DNA of 64,000 nt from Cocos nucifera. Its lineage: Eukaryota; Streptophyta; Magnoliopsida; Arecales; Arecaceae. This document shows positions 49,140-60,640 of this stretch, piece by piece (within the stretch, counting starts at the first letter, position 1; the number at the start of each line of letters is the position of its first letter). The translations under genes were made by a program, and so were the position numbers. The notes under the pieces were generated by a model. The model saw only the letters and a list, made by a program, of their open reading frames with translations, made no database searches and was not told the origin of the DNA. The DNA is taken from the NCBI GenBank assembly GCA_006176705.1, contig QRFJ01000085.1:779315-843314 (forward strand). Reading direction: 5' to 3'.

Positions 49140-50260
49140 TGCACGAAAAAAATAATTATAATTTATAATTATTAAAAGTTTTTAATAATAAATATTTATA
49201 ATATATATTTTTTTAGTTTTTTAAATATTTTTATTTAATCATTTATTTATTTATTATATATATTATATATTTTTTTATTATTTTATAAAATAATATTTTA
49301 TTTTATGTTTTTCTCTTCTTATTCTCGTATCTTTTATGCGCCTATCAGTACTGCTGTATTCCCTATTGCCCTACCACGGTTCTTTTTCTCTCTCGACAAA
49401 TGTCGATTCCATTCGTACCTTCATCCTTTTTCTTATTCTCATATCTTCTCCGTGCCTATCAGTGCCGTCTCATGCTCTTCTTTTCTCTCGATAAATATCG
49501 ATCTCAATCGTACTCTCTGATATTCCTATCACTACTTCCACTTTCAGCACCGCCATTGAAGGAAGAGAGAAACTCTCTCTTCTTTTCTTTTTTTCTTTTC
49601 TTTCTTTTCTCCCTTTTTTTTTTATAAAATAATATTTTTTTTATTATTCTTTCTTCATTTTTGTTCTCTTATCTTCTTCGCATCCATCGGTGCCATCCCA
49701 TCATGACTCTTTTTTTTCTCTTGGCAAATACCGATCCTGATCGCACTTCCATCTTCTCACTTCTTCTCATACTTTCTTCCAACTTTTAAAGACTATTAAA
49801 TATAAAGATTTGACTTTCAAATCGATAGAGTACCATACTCTGTTTATGGATAATTTATTAGATTTGATCTGATGGATCGATTCAGATATTGAAGCATATT
49901 ATTATTTAAAAAAAAATATTATTTTTAAAAAAATAAATTAGCATGTTATTATTTTTAAAATTAAAAAATGATATGCTATCATTTTAAAATAATAATAATT
50001 AATATTTTAAAAATATTATTACTATTTTTATAATATTTTATTTTTAAAAATAATAAATTTTAAAAATATTTTTTATCTTTTATTCTTTTTTATTTTTATT
50101 TTTAAAATATTATTTTTTAATTTTTTAAAATATTATTTTATTATTATTTAAAAATAATATTTAAATTATTATAGATAATAAAATAATAATCAATATGATA
50201 TAACTAAAATCATCTAAGATTCTACCACAATACTCCTCGATAGAGTATTATTTTATATAT
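49140..50260 (+). repeat. ~1.1-kb dispersed repeat, copy 2
   Basis: Aligns with 13170-14275 in the same orientation, including the pyrimidine-rich middle with 'tatcagtgccgtc' and 'cgacaaatgtcgattcc' units and the AT-rich tail ending near 'accacaatactcct'. No coding capacity recognised. Confidence 0.7.
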
Positions 50261-50705
50261 ATAATAGATAAATTAGTATGCTATTATTTTAAAATTAAAA
50301 AATAATATGCTATCTTTTTAGATAATAATAAATTAATATTTTTAAATTATTAATATTATTTTTTAAAAATAACAAATTTTTAAAAATATTTTTCATCTTT
50401 TATCTCTTTACTACTTTTATTTTTAAAATATTAATTTTTTAATTTTTAAAATACTATTTATTATTATTTAAAAATAATATTTTAAATTATTATAGATAAT
50501 AAAATAATAATCCATATAGTACAATTAAAATCATCAATCTCTTTCCTATTTTTATTTTTAAAATATTATTTTTTTAATTTTTAAAATATTATATTATTAT
50601 TATTTAAAAATAATATTTTAAATTATTATAGATAATAAAATATTAATCTATATGATATAATTAAAATTATTTGAGATGCTGAGGTGGCAATATCATAATA
50701 TTTTT
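50261..50705 (+). repeat. Tandem re-duplication of the dispersed repeat's tail
   Basis: The AT-rich tail seen at 49920-50240 recurs twice, as 'attagtatgctattattttaaaattaaaaaataatatgctatc' and again near 50540. It ends with 'gagatgctgaggtggcaatatcataata', nearly the tail end of copy 1 (14219-14250). The tail thus expanded locally. Confidence 0.6.
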
Positions 50706-50975
50706 TTTAATGGTGCCCAAGGCCCGTCCCGAACAACAAGGCCCAGAAGATTTCAAAGGGTGGGGGTGGGGCATCGGGCTCCATGCATAACTTAAGACTT
50801 GCTCCATTTGGCCCATTTTCAACCATAATTAAAGGGGAAGTAGGTGGAACATGGTCCGTCAATTATGTATTTAACCAATTAAATTGTATACATTCGGACC
50901 TCAAATTTTGGGCCCACGCAGAATAACGCGTCCATTCATTATTTGAACGTTGCCAAAATTAGATTTTACACTAAT

Positions 50976-52117
50976 ACCTTATTTGGATTGGGTACACGAT
51001 GGTTTATAAGGGAAGGGGAGGAGACGGTAACGAAGGGGAGATGAACTCTTGTTTAGAAAGGAAGAAGAAGGATAAAGAAGGGTACATACCTTACTTTACC
51101 TTTATTTGAATAGAGGGATTAAGAAGAAGTAGAAGAATTTTTATATATATATTTTGACAAATATACCTTTTCTCATTAATATACATACTATTTAATGTTG
51201 GTAATATTTTTTATTATCTATGACAAGTTTATTAGATATTTTCATGTAAGATGCACTTGCTCTATGTACCGAACTCGCTGCATATATAAAATCTCATATT
51301 ACATATATACAATCCAATCCGTCGAGTAAAGAGTTCACTACTATATTTTTTTTTATATAAATGAGGATAATATCATACCCAAAAAAGCTAGCATTGTTGC
51401 TAGAACAGAATGCGTAAAATTATAAAATTTTCATCAAACCAAATCAATAGGCAACAATGGTCAAGCAAAGAAATCATGTACCCTCACGTCCATTCCCCAG
51501 GGATGAGTGGATTCTTGTTAATATTTGAAAGAACCTACAATAATGACTCAATATTCTTAGAATTCTATAATAAAAAAAAAATTTTAGATCTATTGAAGAA
51601 AAAAGATGGTAGACTAATAAGAACATTCACATTAGAAAAATATGAAGATGCCGATGCTAAAAGCTGAAGCCTGATTATGAGAGATTACTGCCAGCTTAGA
51701 CATTGGCATATTTTAAATCTCTATCACTAGAATCTGCTCCTCAAGATCGTGATATTTGGATCTGCATGCGAAGGGGTGGCCTACGGGCAAAGGGATGGCT
51801 ACGATTTCTGACTTATGTAAAGAACAAAGAGTTGGTCCGTATAATTGGAAAGAGAGATCACAAAATGATATTGTTGTAAATTTAAAGTTTTATTAAGAAT
51901 AAACTAGAAAAATAAAACTGAAGCTTGAACCTTCTCCTTCCTTACATTCTAAATTGGGGATAGAGAAAATTGAGTGAGGGGTAGAGAGGAGTTCTCTTGA
52001 CCTCTTTTCTATCCTCCTTCACCTCCTAAAAGATTCTATCAAATAAGGATTCATCTTTTACCCTCATCTTTCCACTCCTCATGAGCTCTCATGTACCTTC
52101 AATCTAAATAGAGCGTA
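50976..52117. mobile_element. Possible non-autonomous DNA transposon (~1.1 kb)
   Basis: The left end 'ccttatttggattgggtac' and the reversed right end 'gctctatttagattgaaggtac' form an imperfect terminal inverted repeat, each followed by purine-rich sequence. It resembles the ends of 11079-11948. It contains an 85-codon ORF (51410-51667) of unknown kind. Confidence 0.4.
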
Positions 52118-53540
52118 AAACTAAGAGACATGAGAGTTAAATTTGGTTTTGGACGAACACAACGTTTTATGCGGCAATTTTGGAGGCTTGGGCCTCATAG
52201 AAGCAGGCTAATGTTGTAAATAATACAATGAGTTTCATTCTCCGTCTGATCTGTTCCTGTCTTAGTCTTAAGCATCAAGGAAAAAAAAAAAAACAATGGC
52301 AAGTATTGTTTTTGGGATTTTCTAGGAAATACCTTTCCTACGTGTTAAATCTCCGACAAATGGAGGCTTTGGGTAAATTGTCATCTAAATTACGCTAACC
52401 TAATGCATAAATATAAAAACGACAAGGCCGTTTATGCCGCCGCGCCCCCATCTCTCGTCACCACCACCGGGTTCTACCTCACAGCATCATTGTCCTCATC
52501 ATGTGAGAATGATAGCATGAGCAACGGGGTAGATTTATCATTAGAGACCTTGAGAATGTATATAAGGTCAATCCAGCTTAGATGAAGTATTGAGGAGGTT
52601 GAGTGCATATTGCCTCGCTTTATACAATATATTAACAAGATAATAGCATTGACCATGTATTACTCAGTTTGAGGTGTGCATGGAGAAAGTGAAAGAAATG
52701 TATAGATGTGCATATATGAACTATTTGGTAGATTTCATCGTACCAAGAAAGTTCAATAAGTATTAGTTGGCATGCACCATGTATTGGAAAGACAATAATT
52801 AAACTATGTATTATCTCCATTTAAGGTGCATATCGATAAAAAATAAGATATATATTGGTAATATATTGTGTACACCGTAAGTTTATTGTCAATGAAAATA
52901 TCGGTCCTAGGGTCTCTTTTTGTGAAGCCTAAGCATTGGACTCTCCCTATAATCCTTTGCCTACATATCGATATGGAGGGCAGGAGATCTCTTCACATAT
53001 CCTATGGTGGGTGAGAATGAAGGAGGATTTAATTAGATCAGATCTTCTAAGCTCAATATTGATGCAGTCACTACTCTAGCTCGAAGGAAGAGTATGGTAT
53101 ATATCATCAGGAAAGGGCATTGGACTGGATAGAGGTGGAGCATTTGGGATGTGGGGTAGGGAAGGGGATCAGTAATAGCATTGGAGGAGGGGTGGTGACC
53201 ATTGATGCCTCTCTTTCTTGTTTAACATCTTTTTTCTTTCTTTTTCTCATTGTTGTCTTGCAAGTCTATTATATAATTTTTAGTTTATCTAATGTGTGCT
53301 TTAGGACCTATGAGATGGGGTACATAGCACGTAAAAAGGCTCTTCCTAGATGATTTGCTCTAGTGATCTTAATATTTTCATTGTCAGTGCTTGCTAAAAC
53401 AACTTAGTGGAAAGCTTTTTATTTAGTATAATTTTAGCAAATTTTGTAGGAAAAAAAGTAGGTTATTGTGCTAGTTCTAAAAGATGGCTATATCATTATG
53501 CCTTTCATTCTTTGAACAATTTTACATTGAAATAGATTTC
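52118..53540. other. Intergenic, nothing recognised
   Basis: Short ORFs only, none with a recognisable motif. Confidence 0.45.
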
Positions 53541-55366
53541 TTTCTTTTTTTTTTTAAATTTTGGTACGGTTACACCAATTTAGTGTGAAAGCAACCCATG
53601 AAGTTAAGATATAAAAAGTCTTGTAAAGCTGGCGAGCATGCATTGCCCTGTCTCCAAACTTAGTTTCTAGAATGCTCCGCTACATAAACAACAACATAAT
53701 CTACTGCGCTATTCATCTTCCGATAAATATGCCGGATCGACGCCATAGCAGAGTAATACAAAGAAGTCCATATATCGTAGATGTGCATCAAGCTGCTTCG
53801 TGTTACCTTTTATCAAACCAATGATGGTGGCAGAATCATCCTCAATGAAAATCCTCTCCACTTGAAGCTCTTGTCTAGCATAGATAATCCCTGTCTAGAT
53901 GGCCTAAAGCTCAGCTCTTGAGACTGAAGACTCAAAAAGATGGAAGCCTCTAGCCTCCAGCAACCTAGTATCAGGGTCCTGAATGACAAATCTTGCACCA
54001 TCTATACCATCCCTGACATTGCTATCAAAATTTATCTTGACAAATCTTGAGGGAGAGATCTCCCAAGAGATGAAGATAACCCTCCAAGAGCAGCATAGGA
54101 GTCCCAATGATCGGGGGTATCAAAGGACATGGTAGCAGTATCAAACTAGCAATACTCCGCAGCCAAACAGATAGCTCTCTCCAATATCTAGTGGACAAAT
54201 ACTACATCGTCCTAAAAAATTAGGCTATTCTTGAAAAGCCAGATCTGATAGATGATGCAAGCCATCCAACCTTTTCGAGCGGAGGTCGCTCCCTCAGTCA
54301 TGCTCTGATGGATCACGCTCGAGAGGGACTCTAACCATGGGCCACTGCTTGTCTCCCATGGATGGTCACCCATCTATCTCCATATCAGCCTCATCCTCGG
54401 ATAGCATAGAATGGCATGCTCTATAGACTCATCCTTCAATTCACATGCCGGACATAAGTTGGAATCTCCATACCCCTATCTTTGAGAAGAGTATGAGTCA
54501 AAAGCTGATTCCAAGCAAGCTTTCAGAGAAAGAGTTTCACTCTGGGATGGGCAGCCACTTTTCTAATCCAAGTAGTCTCAATCCTTCTATCCATTACTGG
54601 TCTATACAACTAGGACAAATCCTTCAAAAAAACCCTCGGACAACAGGAACGACCCCACACCCTCAAGTCTTGGCTGGGATGAACCAAAATTGGAGTGGCG
54701 AGGATCCGATCAGCGAGAGGACTGCCAAAAAGATAGGTAATCTCTTGTACTCTCTAGCTCCTGCCATCAGCAATGATCAGGTTGTAGACCCGTAGATGAC
54801 CATCTACCTCACTATTGATATAGATTGGCCAGTGGGAGAGAGGTAGGCTCAAGATTCAGACATCCTAACCCACATCCGCTAAAGTTCCACCCCCAATCAA
54901 CCATCTAACTTGTATCAGAACATCTGGCCCATAAGCACAAATATTCTTCTAGATGAAGGAGCAACCTTAAGTGGCCTGAATTTAGGACCCCTGCCTCCAC
55001 GCCCCATATCGAGCCTTCATCATCTTACTCCAAAGGCAATCAAGCTACATAAGTTATCTGACAGCATGTCTGGCGATCAAAACCTCTCTCCTGACCAATA
55101 GGGACTGGATCCCTAGACCTCCATCTCTCATAGGCTAGTAAACCGCCTCCCAAGATAGTAGGTGGACCATCGTGCCCTGATCCCCATAGAAAATGTTGGA
55201 TTTGCTACTCCAGCACTCTGAGATATAAAATTGGCACAATCATGTTTGCTAAGAGATACACCGGAATGGAACTGAGTACCGATTGATCTCATAAGAGTCA
55301 TCCTACCCATCATGAAGAGAGCATTTGCTTGTCAACTCTCAAGGCGATCCTGAACCTACTGCTCCA
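53541..55366 (-). mobile_element. LINE non-LTR retrotransposon, 3' part
   Basis: Broken minus-strand reading shows, in order: the end of a reverse transcriptase (about 55320-55000; G-R-M-T-L block), a zf-RVT-like region (about 54600-54420; H-P-R-V-K-L-F-L block), an RNase H (about 54107-53720; V-K-I-N-F-D and A-E-L blocks), and a final segment ending near 53575. A T-run at 53541-53555 is the poly(A) tail on that strand and marks the 3' end. The 5' part is cut off by the CACTA end at 55369. Multiple stops and frameshifts show that it is inactive. Confidence 0.82.
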
Positions 55367-55368
55367 TA

Positions 55369-55389
55369 CACTACTACAATAGCCTACTT
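55369..55389. mobile_element. Terminus of a CACTA (En/Spm-type) transposon
   Basis: CACTACTACAATAGCCTACTT starts exactly where LINE similarity stops. CACTA plus a short AT-containing terminal repeat is the diagnostic end of this superfamily. The preceding three bases (ATA) would be one copy of the 3-bp target duplication; the other end is not in the window. Confidence 0.8.
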
Positions 55390-55399
55390 AATCATTGCT

Positions 55400-55860
55400 A
55401 CTATCGCCATGCTATAAGTCTATGGCAGCCGTTTCTACAGTGGTTATAATAACTGCTACCATATGACATGTATAGCAGTGGTTATTCAACCACTGCTATA
55501 ATGATATATAGCAATGGTTCATCAACCGTTGCTATAGATTTATATAGTAGCGGTTACATAATCGCTGCTTAATCAATTATAGCAGTGGTTACATAACCAC
55601 TGCTTTACCAATCATAGCAGCTATTGTTAAACCGCTGCTATAAGTCCTATAGCAGCAGTTATGTAACCGCTGTGATAGATTTTATGGCAGCGGTTATGTA
55701 ACCGCTGCGATAGATTTTATGGCAGCGGTTATACAACCGCTGCCATAGAGCTAATGCAATGGTATCTACGTATCGGTTGACTCATAATCTACGATAGCGG
55801 TTGGCATTGACATGCTTACAATAATGATTATCAATCGCTATCGTAGATTTTGAATAATAA
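55400..55860. repeat. Subterminal palindrome array of the CACTA element
   Basis: About ten or eleven related palindromes with the form GCAGCGGTTA-NN-TAACCGCTGC lie at spacings of roughly 30-36 bp. The best are at 55687-55708 and 55722-55743, 35 bp apart; others are degenerate. Such subterminal motifs are the known binding sites of the element-encoded regulatory protein in En/Spm-type elements. Confidence 0.88.
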
Positions 55861-56000
55861 TATTTTTTTTTTAATTTTTTACTTGATAAATATAATTTAA
55901 CATATAACATAAGAATATATCTAAAATAACATAAGAATTTATCTGAAATACTCAAATTTTATTACTGAATAAAATTTATTACAATACTTTAAAAAAAATA

Positions 56001-57860
56001 TCAAAAGTCTATATCTAAATTTAAATCATCATCATCAAGGGGAGAGAAGAGATGGAGCATAGCTATGGGAGCTGGAGTTAGAGGAGCTGGAGCTAGAGCT
56101 GAAGCTGGAGGGATTGGAGCTGAAATGCTGGCCAACATGTCCTCAAGGCTTATGAAGTCAGCTCCAAAACATGTGGAGAGCCTCGTCACCATAGCAATCA
56201 TAATATTATATAGCTGAGATGTGCGCTCTTCAGTCTGAGCAGCCCACTCCATAGCTTGAGCTGCCTGCGCCAATGCTTCCTCAAGATACTCTCGACTAAC
56301 GATCCTAAAAGCATATGAAGAGATGCTCATTCCAGATCAGTAGCTTGTCAGTGTATGTTTGGGCCTGCATCAGATCCTTCCAAAGTGCTCAGGTTCCAAG
56401 ATCTAAGATAGATGGTCATGGGGGCTAGAGATATCCGAGCCCTCGTTCGCGAGCGCGTCTAACTACTCTTATAATTATAAATTTAAATAAAATATTATAA
56501 TACTAATCATACTAATTTATTTATTATTTAATTATAAAAATTCTTCTAATCATAGCATTTATCGACCTGCTTTCTTGTCCATACGACTGGATCGAAAGAT
56601 AGCACTATGGGTGAGCATCACCTTCTCTCTTATCAGCTATAACAATTGATCAACTTATTAGAAACATGCATAAAAAAATTATTTTAATTTATAAACTAAG
56701 ATTTAGAATTTATTATCTCACTATGCACACGACTGGCTATAGACTCATAACTAAGAGTGTGCTTGTACTCTTGAGCTACCTGATTTTCTCAATTTTGATG
56801 AAAAATAGTCTAAAAAATATTTAAATCATAAGTATTTAAAAAATATTTAAATATAATTATTAGTGTATTAAAAATTTTAAAAGTTAAAAATTAAATCTGA
56901 AACTTCTAGCTCTTTTAATGCCTAACCATTTTCTTCCACTGACTTGGGGGACGGTCCTGAATCCAAAGAACAAGCTCCTCTGAAGTATCCCATCGATGCT
57001 CGAGCCATCCTCTATAGAGCTTGATCTTATTATTTGGGTACAACTCTCCAATCTTCTACAGATGGATATCTCGAGCCTGCTCATGATCTGAAAAGTCGTA
57101 CATCTGTAAAAAGTTATCAAAAGTCAGTTACGAATTATTCTAATTAAAAATGGTATAAACATATTAAATGCATAAATATAATTAAGATATACTTATCCAT
57201 ATCTCCTTCCATACCCAGTTCTTGAACCAGTATCCATCAATCGCTAGTCTATGGGCATAACAGGAATAATATCGGAGCACCTCACAAGCACTTCACAAAA
57301 GAAATGCATCTTTCATGCGGTCACCCCAACTTATCTCTCATGATCGTACTCTACCATGAACTGATGCTAGTGGTTCCACATATGTGGTATGCGTATAAAA
57401 CCATAAAATATCCTATTGGATAATGTATCTACAATAAAAATACATTATACAAATATATAAGAGTGTATAATAACTATACAAATAAATAAATAAATGATAC
57501 AATAAAATTCTACTCTCATTGGTAATGGGATTATGCGATGTGGATGCCAGTAGAGACTCATTGGTGGGTAGAGCATGTGCTGGAGATGTGGTTGATGGTG
57601 GAGGCTCGAATATCGATGGAGAAATAGATGTGATGAGTGCCTAGATAGCGAAGCCTATACGGAGGTGGATGGAGTATGCTCTAGTTGTGACTCAAATGAA
57701 GAGCTTTCCGTAGCCTACCAAGGGGTGGAGGTAAAATCTAGATGACGTTTCGATACCATCATGATTTGCAATGTTAATGAACATTAATCAATATATAACA
57801 TGTTGAACAATAATATTAGTAAAGCATCAATAAATAGACTCTAATATTTATATCAAAATA
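56001..57860 (-). pseudogene. CACTA second ORF (plant transposase_24-like), degraded
   Basis: Minus-strand fragments read as follows. An N-terminal part sits near 57300-57210 (W-F-K-N-W-V-W-K). A segment at 57120-56885 has a W-L-E-H-R-W and P-P-S-Q-W-K-K-M block in one frame, and a N-Q-V-A-Q-E-Y block follows near 56800-56730. A C-terminal piece at 56330-56001 starts with an Ala/Gln-rich, probably coiled-coil stretch and ends in an acidic D-D-D-D-L. This order resembles the second protein of plant CACTA elements. It lies between the transposase side and the 55369 terminus, as expected. Frames are broken, and some breaks could be introns. Confidence 0.55.
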
Positions 57861-58589
57861 TTGAACTTATCGTCTAGTGGCATCTATAATATGACATCAC
57901 CATCGCTTCTGATAAATGTATCTGGAATCTCGATAGCACTAGATAAGTTTTATTCTAGAAGAGCACTTTATATGCATGATCCAACATCGTCATTAATCTT
58001 AGTATCCGGACTCACACTAGCGACTAAAAAGTTCCATCGACTTCACACACACATTTTGTGTCTGTCTTGATAGATATGTACTTAGCCGCGGGTTGTGACG
58101 ACCCCATATTTAGTTTTTAATCTAAGTCTCCAATCTGTTCTATTATTATAATAATTATTTTGTGCAAATTAGAAATCAGAGTTAAAGAAATAAGTTTGGA
58201 CGGGAGCGATTCGTTCGAAACAATGAGAGATTTTACAATAGAGGCAAGTAGTGACTTAGATCCTTAAATAAATATGTACTGGAGTATACAGAGCCGTTTA
58301 TGGTTTCTTTTTCAACATTCACTCCATGTATTCATTATTCATTGAGTTTCAATTAAGCTTGCATAGCTTGCAAAAGATTCATAATTATGGACATTAAGTC
58401 TAAGCATTCTCGAGTTGGAATCACTCTTTCCAATGATGTGATTCAAAAAGTTTGGTTTTCATAAAAAATGAAAGAGGATCCCGTCCGTGTGTCTTTCAAA
58501 AAGGATCATTGTGTAGCTGCTGTGTCTTCCTTGTATGTACGGTGATGACATATCCTCCTTATTGGGATGATATTTTTCATTGCTGATGA
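57861..58589. other. Junction region, unassigned
   Basis: This is where CACTA sequence appears to end and retrotransposon sequence begins. A TGTGACGACCCCATATTTAG phrase at about 58095 resembles the start of some plant LTRs, but no matching second LTR is found. Confidence 0.35.
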
Positions 58590-59330
58590 CCGTCAAAATA
58601 TGGTTTTCAAGAATGTCTTTAATGAAGTAGACCTAGTGAATGCATCCTTATCCTATGGATATTAAGGTCTAAATAGGATAGACCGTAGATATGGATGCTA
58701 AGGACTTCATAGATAGATGTAACCATAGAGGAGTACTAAAAGAGGTTTATATGGAAAACTTCTAAGAAGGATAATATCTCTTGCAGACTCATGGTTATTT
58801 CGATCTTTTCAAGAATACAATTGTGCCTAAGCACACCTGAGAATAATAGAATCGTCACATAAGCCAAATTTCTTATGCTTCTCAATAGGGACCCTCATGT
58901 ATGCCTATGGCATTACACGATCCTGATATATGCTCAATGTTGTGAGTGTCTATAAGTCAGATATCAGTTCAAATCCAATGAATAACACTGGACTTCTTGT
59001 GAATATGTATCCTTAGTGCTTTAAGAAGAACCTAAGGATATGGTGTTGGTCTTTGTAACGAAGAATCTCCAAAAATCTAGGGATATATCATCAGACTGCG
59101 AATTTTATTGTTGATGTAGATGATCGAAGTCGAACATCTGGAGTCTGTTTGGTGTGCAATGAATGTGCTATACAGTTGGAAGAGGTCCAAAAATAAATTC
59201 GTGATTAGCAGTAATTCCACCAAATGTGAAGCAGAATATTCGCTGCATCAGATGGCTGCGAAGGAGCTTTTGGTACATAAGTATAGTTTGTGTAATAAAA
59301 TTAAAAGTATATTGCTCATCTAGATGCCAT
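58590..59330 (+). pseudogene. Ty1/copia RT-RNase H remnant
   Basis: Broken plus-strand reading shows blocks in copia order: a D-V-K segment near 58597, an S-L-M-Y/T-R-P-D-I-like block near 58890-58940, and an R-T-x-D-M-V-L-V block near 59020-59060. A D-D-R-(S)-x-S-G and W-K-x-S-K block followed by T-x-x-E-A-E-Y lies at 59118-59240. Stops and frame changes occur throughout. These domains copy element RNA and degrade it. Confidence 0.72.
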
Positions 59331-59459
59331 TTTCTCTTTTAATCTTACGTATCAACAATTTGTGCTCCTTGCCTAATTGTGAGCCGAGGGTTCCACCAAA
59401 ATTTTCCAAGCTACTCTATTGATCGATTTCGGATTACCTTTCTCTTCTATTCCGCTGTT

Positions 59460-60430
59460 ATTTAATTACCTTTTTGAGTATATGTTTTGTATACTATTTA
59501 TCGTATGATCTAAGTATTATCAACTCCTACAGATATATTTTGTGTAGATTCTGCTATCATTATTATGCCATGGTGTTCCTATGCATAGTATATGTATTTC
59601 TTTTTGTAATACTCTTCATCTTGATAAGATGGATCTTTATATTTTTATGCTCTATATTGTGCTTTTATGTGTATATTTTTATGTTGTAATAGTATGTTAT
59701 GTATTATTTATTATTGTGTCTTCTATTTGAAGTCTCTAGATATTTGTGGTCTGGTAATCACTTTGGTCTATATTTTTTCTGATCTTTCTATGTGTGTATA
59801 TATAATTGAATATTTTGTGATCTATATAATATATTATATATATATGGTATTATTCTATTCTTATATATTTGTTTGTATATTTTTAGTTTGTCTCTGGTTA
59901 TACAATTTTGCCTTTGAGTTATTATTGTATTGTATGTAATTTTATTTATTTTCATATGTGTATATATATTTTATTAAGTACTATGTTATATTTATTTATT
60001 TATTTATATCTTCTATAATTATATTTTACTTTTCTGTATCTATAGTTGTTTATTTCTTATTTCTTATTATGGTATGTGAATGTGTGATTTTTTTTTGGAG
60101 CCGAAAGATGTGGTGGTACAATATCTTTTTTTTTTTGTTTTTGCGTTTGAGAGAGGGAATTGTTGTCTTGTAGTCGTATGGTTGTTGTGTATATGTATCT
60201 ATCTCTTATGATGTCGGTATTGTAGTGATTTATGTATGATCTGTGTTATATATGTATAATCTGATGTGTGTTCTTACTGTATATGTCTGTTTGTATCTCT
60301 TTATCTTCTTTGCTTTATATGTGTATGTTCTATTTATGTGTATAAGTCTACTCTCTTCGGTCAAATGACTGACTCGATTGTGACTATGTGGTGTTGTCTG
60401 ATTCTTTGACACTGAGGTGCATTTCGGGCA
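59460..60430. repeat. T-rich TATGTGTATAT low-complexity tract
   Basis: Almost 1 kb is made of T, TA and TG words with very few C. The hydrophobic ORFs across it (59474-60173) come from codon bias towards TTT, TAT and ATT and are not membrane proteins I would defend. Its end contains TATTGTAGTG (60218-60227), the inverse of CACTACAATA, but the context does not confirm a CACTA end. Confidence 0.6.
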
Positions 60431-60640
60431 GTTCACTCTTGAGGGTGTTTTATAGTTTGAACGATACCATAACTCGATCTTCTAATCATACGGAATTCTG
60501 AAGGTTATGTTAGCTATAGCATGGCTCAATTGTATGTGTTTAACTGAAGATTGCACTCAAAATATGAATCTGATCTTACTCTCGGTGGTAGAGGAGCAGC
60601 CCTATGGTGAATCATGAGAAATCAAGAGTCCTAGTAAGAG
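60430..60640 (+). repeat. Dispersed repeat shared with 9130-9300
   Basis: The segment 'ggtggtagaggagcagccctatggtgaatcatgag' and the preceding ~150 bp match the reverse complement of about 9130-9300, including 'tagctatagcatg' and 'actcgatctt/cct'. A fragment of an unidentified retrotransposon present in both nests. Confidence 0.7.

Noticed and set aside
59474..60173. Three hydrophobic ORFs resembling organelle membrane proteins
   Set aside because: They arise from a T-rich low-complexity tract; no organelle gene motif and no neighbouring organelle sequence.
60218..60227. TATTGTAGTG as the second end of the CACTA element
   Set aside because: Only ten bases match the inverted terminus, flanking bases do not give an ATA target duplication, and DUF4218 sequence continues at 63675-64000.
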